Assembly: GCA_036971615.1 (NCBI GenBank)
Contig: JAYKKR010000002.1
Coordinates: 2,356,001-2,420,000, forward strand
Length of the DNA stretch: 64,000 nucleotides
DNA from: Amyloporia xantha
Taxonomy: Eukaryota > Basidiomycota > Agaricomycetes > Polyporales > Adustoporiaceae
Reading direction: 5' to 3'
Shown here: piece after piece, positions 52,942-62,512 of the stretch
Numbering within the stretch: position 1 is the first letter of the stretch
How the letters are laid out: each line of letters opens with the position of its first letter
Position numbers and translations under genes: made by a program
Notes under the pieces: model-generated
Told to the model about the DNA's origin: nothing
What the model saw: only the letters and a program-made list of their open reading frames with translations
Database searches by the model: none

Positions 52942-54747
52942 TTACTTTCCTTTCGCATTCTTGCGGGAAAGTGACTTCCAGTGCTTTACTCCATGCAGGG
53001 TAAAGTACTCATCGAGCGCTGCCAACTCCTTGCAGTTGGCATACGGCTCCCAAGTGTGGTCACCGAGCGTCCACCGGACGTGGAACTCGATGCGGTTCCC
53101 GTCCCAACGGTGGCCTACGATCTCGTCGATGAGCCATTCTTGGTTCTCGTCGGCGCCGAAATCGTAGAACGATTGCGCCTCCCGGTTAGGGAAGACGACA
53201 TCGTCGTTCGGTTCATGGCGGCGGAGTAATGAGACATGGAACGTTGGATGGATCCTTCGTTCCTTGAGCTCAGTTGGGAGCTCTAACGTATAGTTAGAGC
53301 TCTCAGGATGACTCGCCGTCACTTTGTACGGTCCTATGAACTTCGGCATCAGCTTCCTGGCTCGTCCCTTAGGGAGGGCCAGGTTCTGTGTCGATAAGTA
53401 CACGGACGATCCGACTTGTATGTCTGGATCGTCCTGCCTGTTTCGATTGGCCTGGTACGCTTGAAGTACTCGGCTTTCGATAATGGCATCGTGGGCCATC
53501 TCTAGGTAGCTTCGTGCACGCTGCGCGAACTCCTTGACACCCACGAATGTACTTTCGGTACCTACTCCGCTGATCGTGCGGGGTAGGTATCCGTAGTTCA
53601 GTTCGAACGGAGCGAACCCTGTAGTTCCACTCACGGCCGAGTTCAATGCGAACTCGACCATGGGGATCTTCTCAACCCAGTTGAGTTGATCCGGGTCCAC
53701 CACTGATCGTAGGACCTGGGATACCGAACGTATAGTACGTTCGGACAGCCCATCTGTCTGCGGGTGGAACGCCGTAGACATGAGGAGCTTTGCTCCTAGT
53801 AGTCGATGTAGTTCACGCCAAAATTTTGACGTGAACTTAGTATCGCGATCCGATACTATCGACTCTGGTAGTCTGTGTAGCCGGACTATCTCTCGAAGAT
53901 ACAGCATCGCTAAGTCCGATGCTGTAGTCGTCGTGTTCACTGGTATTAAGTGAACCATTGAAGTCAACCGGCATATGACTACCCATAAGTAGTCATATCC
54001 GCCAGACTGTGGGAATGGTCCTACAAAGTCCATAGCTATCGAATTCCACGGAAACCGTGGGATTGGTAGTGTATGGAGTAGGCCAGTCTTTAGGTGGTTC
54101 CTGGGCTTGGACGTTTGGCAAGTTCCGCAGGTCACGCAGAACTTTTCAATGTCCTTGCCTATCCTCGGCCACCAGAACCAACGTCGAATGTATTCAGACG
54201 TTTTCTGTGGCCCGAAATGCCCTATCGCCGTGTGACAGTGGTCTATTACGACCTCTGTCAACATTCGACGCCGTAGTGGCACTCGAGGTATGCAAAGAAC
54301 TTCCGCTCCTTGGCGGTTCTTTGTATACAGTAACCCGTCCTTCATTGTGTAGACGGGAAACTGTGCCGGCGCACTAAGGATCTTAGTATAGACTAGGTCC
54401 TTAGCATATCCGGACTTCACCGCCTGCATGAAGTCGACCTCTCTTTCGAGATGCTTCATGGCAGGTGGTCCATTCATAAGAGCGTCGCTGATGGTGGGCC
54501 CTTCGCCTCCATCATCGGCCGCTCCTGGTCGAGCTTCAGGTGGCATTGCAGCAGCCATTTCCGCTGCTTCAACGTCTCGAAGTTCTCGCGGTTGATCAAG
54601 CGGTCGAGTACTGTTTAGTACTCGGCCGGCCTTCAACTCCAATACCCGGTTCGTTGGTAGATCATCGAACTCGGGGTCAAGACGTACGTCTGCCGAGGCG
54701 TAGTCTTGTATTGGCGTGAAGTCGTCTGCGTTGTCGTTCTCGTAATA
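52942..54747 (-). pseudogene. pol: gypsy-3 integrase with chromodomain-like C-terminus
   Basis: In frame with the RNase H segment upstream but separated by TGA at 54748-54750 (context DCLS-stop-YYEND; the expected codon is CGA). It contains the HHCC domain (HCHTAIGHFG, CVTCGTCQTSK), the catalytic core (MDFVG, SDRDTKF, DGLSERTIR) and a C-terminal chromodomain-like module (EFHVRWTLGDHTWEP). The protein ends SLSRKNAKGK at 52942. Confidence 0.88.
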
Positions 54748-55415
54748 TCAAGAAAGGCAATCCGCGACCTTGTTCGACGTTCCTTCCACGTACGTTATTT
54801 CGTACTGGAATCGGGACATGTACTCAAACCACCGAATCTGTCGATTCGATGGGTTGGCAATGCCCTCGAAGAACGTGAGGGCTTTATGATCCGTAATAAT
54901 ATGGATCTTTCGCCCTAGAAGCTTGTCTTCCCATTTGAGGAGAGCTTCTAAGATCCCCAGTGCCTCGTGCTCATAGGTCATATAAGCACGCTGCGAGCTG
55001 GAGAACTTCTTGGAGAGGAACCCAGCAGGACGGCAATTCTGCCACTGCGGTCCTTGTCCATATACTGCGCCCACGCCGTATATCGACGTGTCACTGATAA
55101 CCCAGATTGGATCTGGATTATTAGGATCGATCGGTTTAAGGATCGGTGCCTTACATGCCAGTGCCTTGATCGACTCAAAGCACTTGGTATGCAATGGCCG
55201 CCATATGAATGGTCGGTCATTGTGCACCATGTCCGATAACGGTGTGGTGTAGGCGGTGACGTCTGGCATGAAATGTGCCAGATAGTTCACTAGCCCGAGG
55301 AAGCGTTGTACCTCCTTATATGACCTTGGGATCCGCCATTCGCGGATCCGGGCCATTTTGTCTGAATCCGCATGGAGTCCCTGGTCATCTATAAGATGGC
55401 CTAGGCAGTCCATTC
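54748..55415 (-). pseudogene. pol: gypsy-3 RNase H segment
   Basis: RT connection and RNase H (VISDTSIYGVGAVYGQ, TYEHEALGILEAL, ITDHKALTFFEG). It follows the RT segment after a one-base insertion near 55416 (CC on the plus strand) and ends at the TGA nonsense codon. Confidence 0.88.
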
Positions 55416-55843
55416 GCCGAGTACAAGTCACACTTGGTCTGACTCAGATAAAGCTTCGCTTCGCGGAGCTTTCTGAATACAGTCTTCAAGTGCTGTTCGT
55501 GTTCTTCAACCGAGTTGGAGAACACGAAGATGTCGTCCAAGTAAACGTGGACGAATCTTCCTATACAATCGCGAAAGATTGTAGTCATCAGACTCTGGAA
55601 TGTAGCAGGCGCGTTGCAATCGCCCTGCTGCATTACATGACTGACGAAAGTACCATACGGCGTTGAGAACGCCGTCTTCCAGATGTCCTCCGTAGCAATT
55701 CGTATTTGCTCGTAGGCATCGGAAAGGTCTATCTTCGACCGGTACTTGGCTCGGGCGACGTCCATCCGGATCTGGTCTTGATCCGGAAAGGGCGTAACGT
55801 CCTTTACCGTATTGTCGTTGCGCTGGCATGCGTCAACGACAGT
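55416..55843 (-). pseudogene. pol: gypsy-3 reverse transcriptase core
   Basis: RT fingers and palm with KIDLSDAYEQIR and the YLDD active site (HVYLDDIFVFS, about 55555-55530). It is bounded on both sides by single-base frameshifts (about 55843 and 55416). A 7-bp perfect hairpin (55533-55539/55548-55554) has one arm in the YLDD codons. Confidence 0.88.
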
Positions 55844-56487
55844 CTGAGCTTGCCCGACTTCTTTACTATGCAAAGAAGTGGTGCAGCTTGTGGTGCAGCT
55901 CGCTGTTCCCACCATCCCGCCGCCGTATACCGCTCGATCTTCTCGAGCAGTTGCGGCTTCATCGCGTCCGGGCACCTTGGAAGGTGATACCGGTACACTT
56001 TATCGTTGTCGATAAGTGGTATGCGATGGTTCAGCTCCCGTACTGGAGGCAGAACTAGCGGTGGCGGGCACATGATGTCCGCACACTCGATCAACCACTT
56101 CTCTCGTAGTTGATCGACGTCGGGTTCAAGTGTCTGGCGGATCTCCTCTTCGATGAGTTGATCCGCTAGTGCTTTCTCGACGGCCTCATTCATTCCGAAT
56201 GGGTCTAGTCGTCCATGCAAATCTCTACGTGGTAATGTAGAGGAGTGCAATGTCGGTATCACTCGTTCAGTGATATTCGGCATTGTATTGCTTTTCGTGC
56301 GGGGTCGCGTTCGCGGCCTCGTACTTTGGTGCCGATCTACTCGTTGTGGTGGATCTGGTACATTTTCCACTGTCGAAACGATCCGCGTTTTGCGCCGATC
56401 GTTCCCCTCCCCTCCTAGAACCGTAGTACCCTCTTTCGCAAAGCGAGACAGGGGAGGCTCCGCAGCTGTGGATCTCGCTGCGGGGCC
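55844..56487 (-). pseudogene. pol: gypsy-3 linker and RT N-terminus
   Basis: In frame with the gag-protease ORF but after the TAG at 56488-56490. It contains a hydrophilic linker and the RT N-terminal region (YRYHLPRCPDAMKPQLLEKI, APLLCIVKKSGKLR), then loses frame near 55843 by one base. Confidence 0.8.
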
Positions 56488-58581
56488 CTACTGTCGTCTA
56501 GTGGAGGTAACCGCGGCGGCACCAATGTGCGTCGTGATTCTATGGTGTCGAGTGTCCCGGCGTGACGCCAAGACCTCGGCCTCTTCCTCAGGCTTATACG
56601 CCGGGACCAACACACCACCGATTGAGATGGTGTGTCGGGCGAAGTCGAGTACAACACCATAGGTGTTGCAAAATACGGTACCCAAGATCGCATCATAGCG
56701 ATCTATATCAACAACGTCCATATAATGGATGTTGTTGACGGGACCAATTTGTATCTTGGGGCGCGCACCGTAGTTGATACGGGTGCGACTACCCTTGGTA
56801 CCTAGTTGCAGGCCGATCTGTTCCTGCAGATCGACTCTGTCGGCCATACTCAGATATGCCATTTCAGGCGATATTGAGTCGGTCGTACACCCTGTGTCAA
56901 ACAAGGTGTACGCTCGAATGTCGTTGATCATTACTTCCGCGCATAACGTGCGTTGAGATCGGGGCGACCGTTTAGGTTGCCCCGATGGCTCCGTTACTCG
57001 TCGTACGCGAGGATCGTATAACCATGCCGCCTTCATTGCTCGTGATGGCGGTATGGCGTCCATTGCATGGCAGTGGACGATTTCCTCTACCGCATCATCA
57101 TATGATTGCTGCGGCAGAGGGTCTGGCTGCTCATGTGGCGTGCGTTCTACTGTACGCATCGCCCCAAATCGCATATATCCCATGTGCACTCCGTCGTCAC
57201 TTTCCTCGTGATCGGCGGGCGCGAATGAGACATGAGCGTCAGCTTCTTCCCCGGAGTCGTATTGAGACCCCTCAAATCCGTAATTGGATTGGGGGTACTC
57301 CAACACTTCGCCCCCGCCACCGTCTTCCGGTGACGGGTCGTCGGCAGCCTGGTCATCATTGCCAGGTTGCTCAGTCGGCGATACTTCATTATCCGAGGTA
57401 TCGTCAATTATCCGCTGTGCGAACATACGCGGAGTGCTCTTTCCCTTGTTTTGGGGGCATTCCGCGTCATTCGCATAGTGAGGTCCTCCACATCGGAAGC
57501 AAGAGATTGTTCCTCGCTTCTGATTGGATCCTCCTTTGTGGGCTACTCCTTGATTAGGAGTAGTCGACGATTGTCCTGGAGGCTTCGTCGAATGTTGTTG
57601 ATTCGACGAACGTCCCGTGGACGGACGCTTCTGCGGCCTATCTCGAAACGTAGTAGTTCGAGGTTGGCTCGGGCGGGGAGTTGACAACTTAGCGTTGTCG
57701 GCCTTCGCCACTGAGCTGGGGTAGGTTCTGGATTCGTGATTACGGATCCATTCCTGTCCAGTCTCATATGCAATGGCTGCCGCTTCGAGTTCCTCGAGTG
57801 AGGAGGTCTCGGGCGTCAGCCGATGCTGCATGGTCAGGCTTTCGACCATACTCTTGGGCAAAGCCTCCATGAACCTTGTTCGCAGATGGTACGCCGTAGG
57901 CTCCTCAGCCATACGCTTGCCATACTGCAACAAGCGTGTAGTTACGTCTGCCGCACCTCCAGTGGACAGATCGTACTTCACACTGTTGAACTTCCGAGCA
58001 GCGAGCTGCTCGGGATTCTTCAGTAGGAATCGTCGATGCATCTGCACGACGATGTCCTCGAACGTCCAGTCCCTCACCGTTCGAGATGGGGACTGCACGG
58101 TTGTGTAAAACCACTGCGAGGCACTATCTTTGAGTGTCTCGCCGAGGATACGGACTCGATCTTCATCAAGATCGGGTCCTGTGATCCGGAGGATGTGGAA
58201 GTAGTCGAGTATCTTCTGCAACCACACCTCAAAGACATCGACGTCGTCCTCCCCACTATATGCTGGTGGGAAGCGCGGCTTCGCAATCTTCAAATATGCT
58301 GGGGCTTCGCTCCTAGGGGGCGAGCCCACTCTCGCTCGAATCATTTCCCTGATTCGAGTGAAGGTGGCCACCCGATCCCGCAGTGTCTGCAGTAGCAGCA
58401 CTGTGTGATTCGGATGGCGTGTGTGTACCTCGACGAGTGTACACCGCTTGTGGCACCGCTCCATAGTGGCGACCATAATTGGTCGCCCCCATGTATGATG
58501 CCGTCGGCCCAGGTCCTTGTCCAGTGTGACGGATACTGCGCAGGATATCCAAAGGATATATGCGATGGTATTCCGCTCCAC
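56488..58581 (-). CDS. gag: gypsy-3 Gag and protease
   Basis: 697 codons. The N-terminal ~50 residues are weakly supported; the capsid-like region spans about 90-290 (LKIAKPRFPPAYSGEDDVDVFEVW onwards), with a zinc knuckle CFRCGGPHYANDAEC at about 365. The aspartic protease is in the last 150 residues (LFDTGCTTDSIS, then YDAILGTVFCN). It ends at an in-frame TAG that separates it from RT, so it is either a point nonsense or a natural gag-protease stop. Gag and protease in one frame differ from gypsy-1. Confidence 0.82.
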   Translation of the reverse strand: MERNTIAYILWISCAVSVTLDKDLGRRHHTWGRPIMVATMERCHKRCTLVEVHTRHPNHTVLLLQTLRDRVATFTRIREMIRARVGSPPRSEAPAYLKIAKPRFPPAYSGEDDVDVFEVWLQKILDYFHILRITGPDLDEDRVRILGETLKDSASQWFYTTVQSPSRTVRDWTFEDIVVQMHRRFLLKNPEQLAARKFNSVKYDLSTGGAADVTTRLLQYGKRMAEEPTAYHLRTRFMEALPKSMVESLTMQHRLTPETSSLEELEAAAIAYETGQEWIRNHESRTYPSSVAKADNAKLSTPRPSQPRTTTFRDRPQKRPSTGRSSNQQHSTKPPGQSSTTPNQGVAHKGGSNQKRGTISCFRCGGPHYANDAECPQNKGKSTPRMFAQRIIDDTSDNEVSPTEQPGNDDQAADDPSPEDGGGGEVLEYPQSNYGFEGSQYDSGEEADAHVSFAPADHEESDDGVHMGYMRFGAMRTVERTPHEQPDPLPQQSYDDAVEEIVHCHAMDAIPPSRAMKAAWLYDPRVRRVTEPSGQPKRSPRSQRTLCAEVMINDIRAYTLFDTGCTTDSISPEMAYLSMADRVDLQEQIGLQLGTKGSRTRINYGARPKIQIGPVNNIHYMDVVDIDRYDAILGTVFCNTYGVVLDFARHTISIGGVLVPAYKPEEEAEVLASRRDTRHHRITTHIGAAAVTSTRRQ

Positions 58582-58600
58582 TTTCGGGAAGCGAGAGCCT

Positions 58601-59065
58601 ACTCTATTCTCACCCCGTAGTCTTTTTCCGTCTTCATAGGTAGTCTAATGATCTTTCCGTACGCACGTGACCGTTTGTATTACTCTACGCGCCTATCTCG
58701 AATAGGAATAACTTCTTCTACTCGCTCTTACTCCTTGTGCTCGCTCACAGCCTACGGGTCGGAGATCGGGCGATCCCTGCGCTCTCAGCAGGATTCGACC
58801 ATCGTCGCCGGACTCTCGCGCGCTCAACGACGCGCTCGACGTCCGAAACTCCACGGCCGCGCTACGTGGCACTCTGACGATAGCCGTCTAGTGTCCCCGC
58901 AGCAATCGAGGACTCACAGAGAGTCCACCAAGTCTCGAACTCTACGATAGGGAATACTGTCCCCTGACACCGGAGACCTCCAATCGACGAGCTCTCACAT
59001 TGGTGGACGTTCAGGGGAGATAGTCCACCCCTACACGTAGTACGTTCGATTGCTCAACCTCTACC
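58601..59065 (+). other. Upstream region and possible 5' LTR end of gypsy-4
   Basis: Lies between the divergent gag genes of gypsy-3 and gypsy-4. Near 59000 the sequence CTCTCACA TTGGTGGACG could be an LTR end followed by a primer-binding site. No second LTR copy is available to test this. A 7-bp hairpin (GGTGGAC/GTCCACC) spans 59003-59030. Confidence 0.35.
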
Positions 59066-59926
59066 ATGTCGACCGATCCCGCCGTCGAAACGAAGAAGAG
59101 ATCTCCAGAGCGAACATCTAGAGAAGTCTCCGTCGAACCGGCGCGTCCTCCGCACCCTGGAATCACGTGTTTACGACCTCTGGCCCCTTCGGCCTCTCCG
59201 CCTCTGCAAGCCCCGCACTTAGCTCACCTTGTAGGATTACCTAGAACTGCCTTACCGACATCGTCGTCGGGTCCCTCGCCAGCAGGATCTACCCCCGTCC
59301 TGATCGGTTCCGACGACCTAGGAGAGTCCGGGCGATGGGGCGGAATCGTCGAATCTACTCCCGCTCGGCTAGGGGAAAACCCATATCGATTCTCGTTTGG
59401 ATCGAATACGCCGTTTTTCGAAGCGGGAGAAACCATCCCGCACACGCTTAGATCGCCTCATTTCCCTGGAGCGTTTCAGCACGTCTCTATTGGCCCAAAC
59501 TTCTCTAGGGAGGATCTCGAAAAGCCTCGAGAACCAGCTCCCGACACTTCCAGTGCCGCGGCCGTCGATTCCAATGGATCACCCCCTGCTGACCCCCTTT
59601 CTTCGCCTGAGGAGACTCCAGCCGCCGAGGCAGACGAAGCCCCTAACGCTCCCGTGCCTGCTTCAGACGTTCCCATCGCTGAGCCTATCCCCACTACTCC
59701 AGTTCCGACTGCCCCTACGACCGCGATCGAAGGAAATAGCACGTTACCGGACAGAACTCGCGCAGCTAGCATCCACTCCGCAGCTTCCACGACTTCCTCG
59801 AAATCTCGCGCTAGTCAACGATCTCGGGTGTCGCACACCTCCGTCCGCGAAGCAGCCAACGCCCTCTGGAACGCAGCACGATGCGTTCACTATGCGACGC
59901 TCACGGTTACCTCTACGAGGCCTTGA
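59066..59926 (+). pseudogene. gypsy-4 gag region, segment 1
   Basis: 286 codons starting MSTDPAVETKK, rich in Pro, Ser, Ala and Glu and without a recognised domain. The last ~20 codons overlap segment 2 in another frame, and SVREAANALWNAA appears to continue naturally into segment 2, so a one-base frameshift near 59880 is likely. Confidence 0.5.
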
Positions 59927-61485
59927 GAGATAAGGAGGCCTCCCTCGAGATCATCGCCGAACTCGCCGAACCTGACCGTCGAGGAGTCTATCGCAGCGTC
60001 GCCGACGAAGTATACGATTTCCTTCTCGAAGAGTTCTCCGAAGTTCATGTCTTCGACGCCGGGGAAGCCGCTGGTATCGAGAGAAGATTTCGCTTGCCCG
60101 CTCACATACTGCAGCGTATCTACTACCTGTCGGACGGGTTGGAACGAGCAGTAAAGGCCATGTTGCGATTGGACAACTCGGTGAAGTCTTGGGAGTTCGA
60201 CCACCATGATCGACTGCTATCGATACTGAAGGGTTGCGAATCCAAAAGCTCCCTCTGTGACGCCTTCCAGCTAATGCAATTACGAGCCGGCAAAGCTATG
60301 GAAATTCTCTGCCAGCGCAACGATTTGCACTGCGGCCATCCCATGGCCCAATCTATCCCATCCACTGCCTCGGATTTCTATAGCGAAGCCGGCAGCGCCC
60401 CACTCGCCACGAGGCGTCGATTGGATCAGTGGTTACTTCGTCCCGACGTCGCTCCTTCTCTCACTTCGCAGTACCGCCATATCGTGGAACGAAGGACAGC
60501 GGGAGATCGTTTGACAGGACGTCCCGTGCCCGCTGAACTTAGGGAAGTTCCTCCCAATCAAGCCTTGCGCTTTCAGCGGCCTACCATACCCCGGCTCGTC
60601 GTAGAGTCGCTGTCTCGCTTACGAGCCGAATTCGCTTCCGGCGACGCCTCGATGATTGAAGTTGAACAACTGACGCGGCCGCACCCTCTGAGCAGAGACG
60701 GTTCTCAAGCGGACCCTCCGGTTGTTACGCAAGCTCCGTCGTCGGGTGGACTCAGTTACATCGAGCTTCCGAATGCCCCAGCGCCCGCGGATCCTTCGCT
60801 CGACCGAACGGAACTACCTGAGAAACCCGAAGCGGTTGCCACCACGGACGAATCGATTCGCAGATCGCCCCCGCCTAACGTGACTATCCGTCCCAATTGC
60901 GCTCCACGACCACGTTCAAGTTTCGGCAACCCGGAATTTACGCTACCACCTCCCGGAGCACGAAAGGCTCCGACTGGAAGCTGGAGACCCGCCTCCACTC
61001 CGGTTGCGCCTAAGGGCCCTCGAGGAACCGACTTCCCCGTAGACGCACCAGCCGCAGGGAGCCCATCGCGTCGAGTTACCTTTGGAGGAGTAAGTGCTTA
61101 TCATACTCCAGCTAACGATACTACTAGAATAGAATCCTCTCCGGCGGAACCCTTGCCGCCCTCGGAGAAGAAGTCTAACGACTCATGCCGTAAGTCGGGA
61201 CCGTTACCTCGAGGGTTGTCGGCCGCTCTCCCGGCCACGCACGCGTACGACTTTATCAGGAACCTAGTATATCCCATTAATAACGGCGAAGTCCCTCCGT
61301 CTATCAGCCACCCTCCTGAATCTCAAACGGGCGGGGCGTTCGAAAGCCGAACCCCCGCTTCGCTCGCGGAGGAAACGATGCGTGCCAGCCACGCTCGGTC
61401 TTTCCTCGAGAACCAGCCACGAACCGAGGGTCCAGTTCAGCGTACGCTGGTCAAGCTCGTCCTTCTTTCCCGGATCCGGGGATGA
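59881..61485 (+). pseudogene. gypsy-4 gag region, segment 2
   Basis: 534 codons: a helical N-terminal part (about residues 10-140), then Pro/Arg-rich disordered sequence. The stop overlaps the next ATG as ATGA (61482-61485). No known domain is recognised; assignment to gypsy-4 is by position upstream of a clear Ty3/gypsy gag. Confidence 0.5.
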
Positions 61486-61907
61486 GCTACGCCTCCAACA
61501 CTTCCCCTCCTTCCCCTTCAAGGAACTCTCATCGAAGGAGTGGGGACGCCGCCACGCCTGGGTACGTGAGGACCAATCCGACGGGAAACGCGACTACTTA
61601 CGTCTACACTCCGGACGCTCGATGGCCTGATCCTCCCGATCCCGATTCATCGCATTCTTCGACGAATGGGAGAGGCTATCCCGCTCCGCCTCCGCCTCCG
61701 CCTCCTCCTAGAAGACCACAAGGAAACGGTGGAGGTCCCCCGGATCCCGGCCCTCCTAGAGGCGCGGCAGCCTCACAAGGACCACCAGACCTTCCGACTA
61801 TCATCATTAACCACTATCCTTCCCGCGTGAACAGAACCCGCGCCTCGACCTTAAATACCCGAAAGATTCTGTTCCGGAGTGGGATGGCGAACTTGACACC
61901 ATCCTAG
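61482..61907 (+). pseudogene. gypsy-4 gag region, segment 3
   Basis: A short Pro-rich ORF (PPPPPPPPRRP). Around 61850-61960 the conserved gag sequence (KYPKDSVPEWDGELDTILAY) is in a different frame from both this ORF and segment 4, so at least two frameshifts lie within 120 bp. Confidence 0.55.
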
Positions 61908-61971
61908 CGTACATCCGTGACATGAACATTCTCGCGGACCTCAATCCCGCCATGGCGCGGGTATCGCAGTC

Positions 61972-62512
61972 ATGGCCCCGACCCGGTTTACCGACGGAGC
62001 TAAGAGGTGGTGGAGCCTGCTTGATTCAGGTATCCGGCTAGCATACATGACTGATTGGTCCGCCATGCTCGAAGGTATTCGACTACATTTCTTCACATAC
62101 CAATTCCAGCGGAAGTTACGATCCATCTATGACGTTCAACGCTTCCGTCAACCGGGTCACACTCAAGAGTCCCCTCTTGATTTCGTGGAACGGAGGCTTC
62201 TATATCACCGACACGTCACCTCGGCGGCTGACAACGCCAGCGACGAGATCATGGCGGTTCTGCAGAACGCTCCTCCTACATGGGCCACAGTTCTGACCGC
62301 CGACAATCTACAAACTATTGCCGCCTTTTTATCGGAAGTCCAAGATAAAACGGACCAACTCGTCGCGTTTGCAGCGCTCGATGCGGCTACTCGTTCGAAC
62401 GTTCAGGATCACAATCACGAACAAAAGCCTCGAACCCGATCCTTCCGACGCAGAGCTTATGCCGCTGTCGGTGAACCAGAGGAAGGAGCAGACTCGAACG
62501 ACTTAATTGCCC
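61972..62512 (+). pseudogene. gag: gypsy-4 Gag capsid domain, interrupted by KDZ-B
   Basis: MAPTRFTDGAKRWWSLL...DWSAMLEGIRLHFF...DVQRFRQPGHTQESPLDFVERRLLYHR matches the capsid region of agaric Ty3/gypsy Gag. Coding ends at 62512, where the KDZ-B left end begins. Confidence 0.8.

Larger units (their letters stand above)
50115..58487. repeat. Dense series of short perfect inverted repeats across gypsy-3
   Basis: Examples (left arm / right arm): 50969-50978/50983-50992; 52797-52808/52812-52823; 53278-53287/53293-53302; 53724-53732/53736-53744; 53901-53909/53917-53925; 55329-55336/55342-55349; 55498-55510/55514-55526; 55657-55664/55668-55675; 56087-56095/56109-56117; 56652-56658/56662-56668; 56708-56721/56725-56738; 57584-57593/57601-57610; 57994-58001/58006-58013; 58335-58343/58350-58358; 58468-58475/58480-58487. 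Arms are 7-14 bp and loops 3-15 nt. They lie in coding sequence of every domain as well as the spacer at 52705-52941. Confidence 0.85.
50110..58600 (-). mobile_element. Ty3/gypsy element gypsy-3, hairpin-saturated, decayed
   Basis: Minus strand, in order from 58.6 kb down: gag with protease, RT, RNase H, integrase with chromodomain-like end, then an extra 707-codon ORF. Coding is interrupted by an amber codon, two frameshifts and a CGA-to-TGA nonsense. LTRs could not be paired: candidate 3' LTR sequence follows the extra ORF below 50574, but nothing matching it appears beyond 58581. The whole stretch shares an unusual density of short perfect inverted repeats, which is my main reason for treating the extra ORF and gag-pol as one unit. 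Confidence 0.75.
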
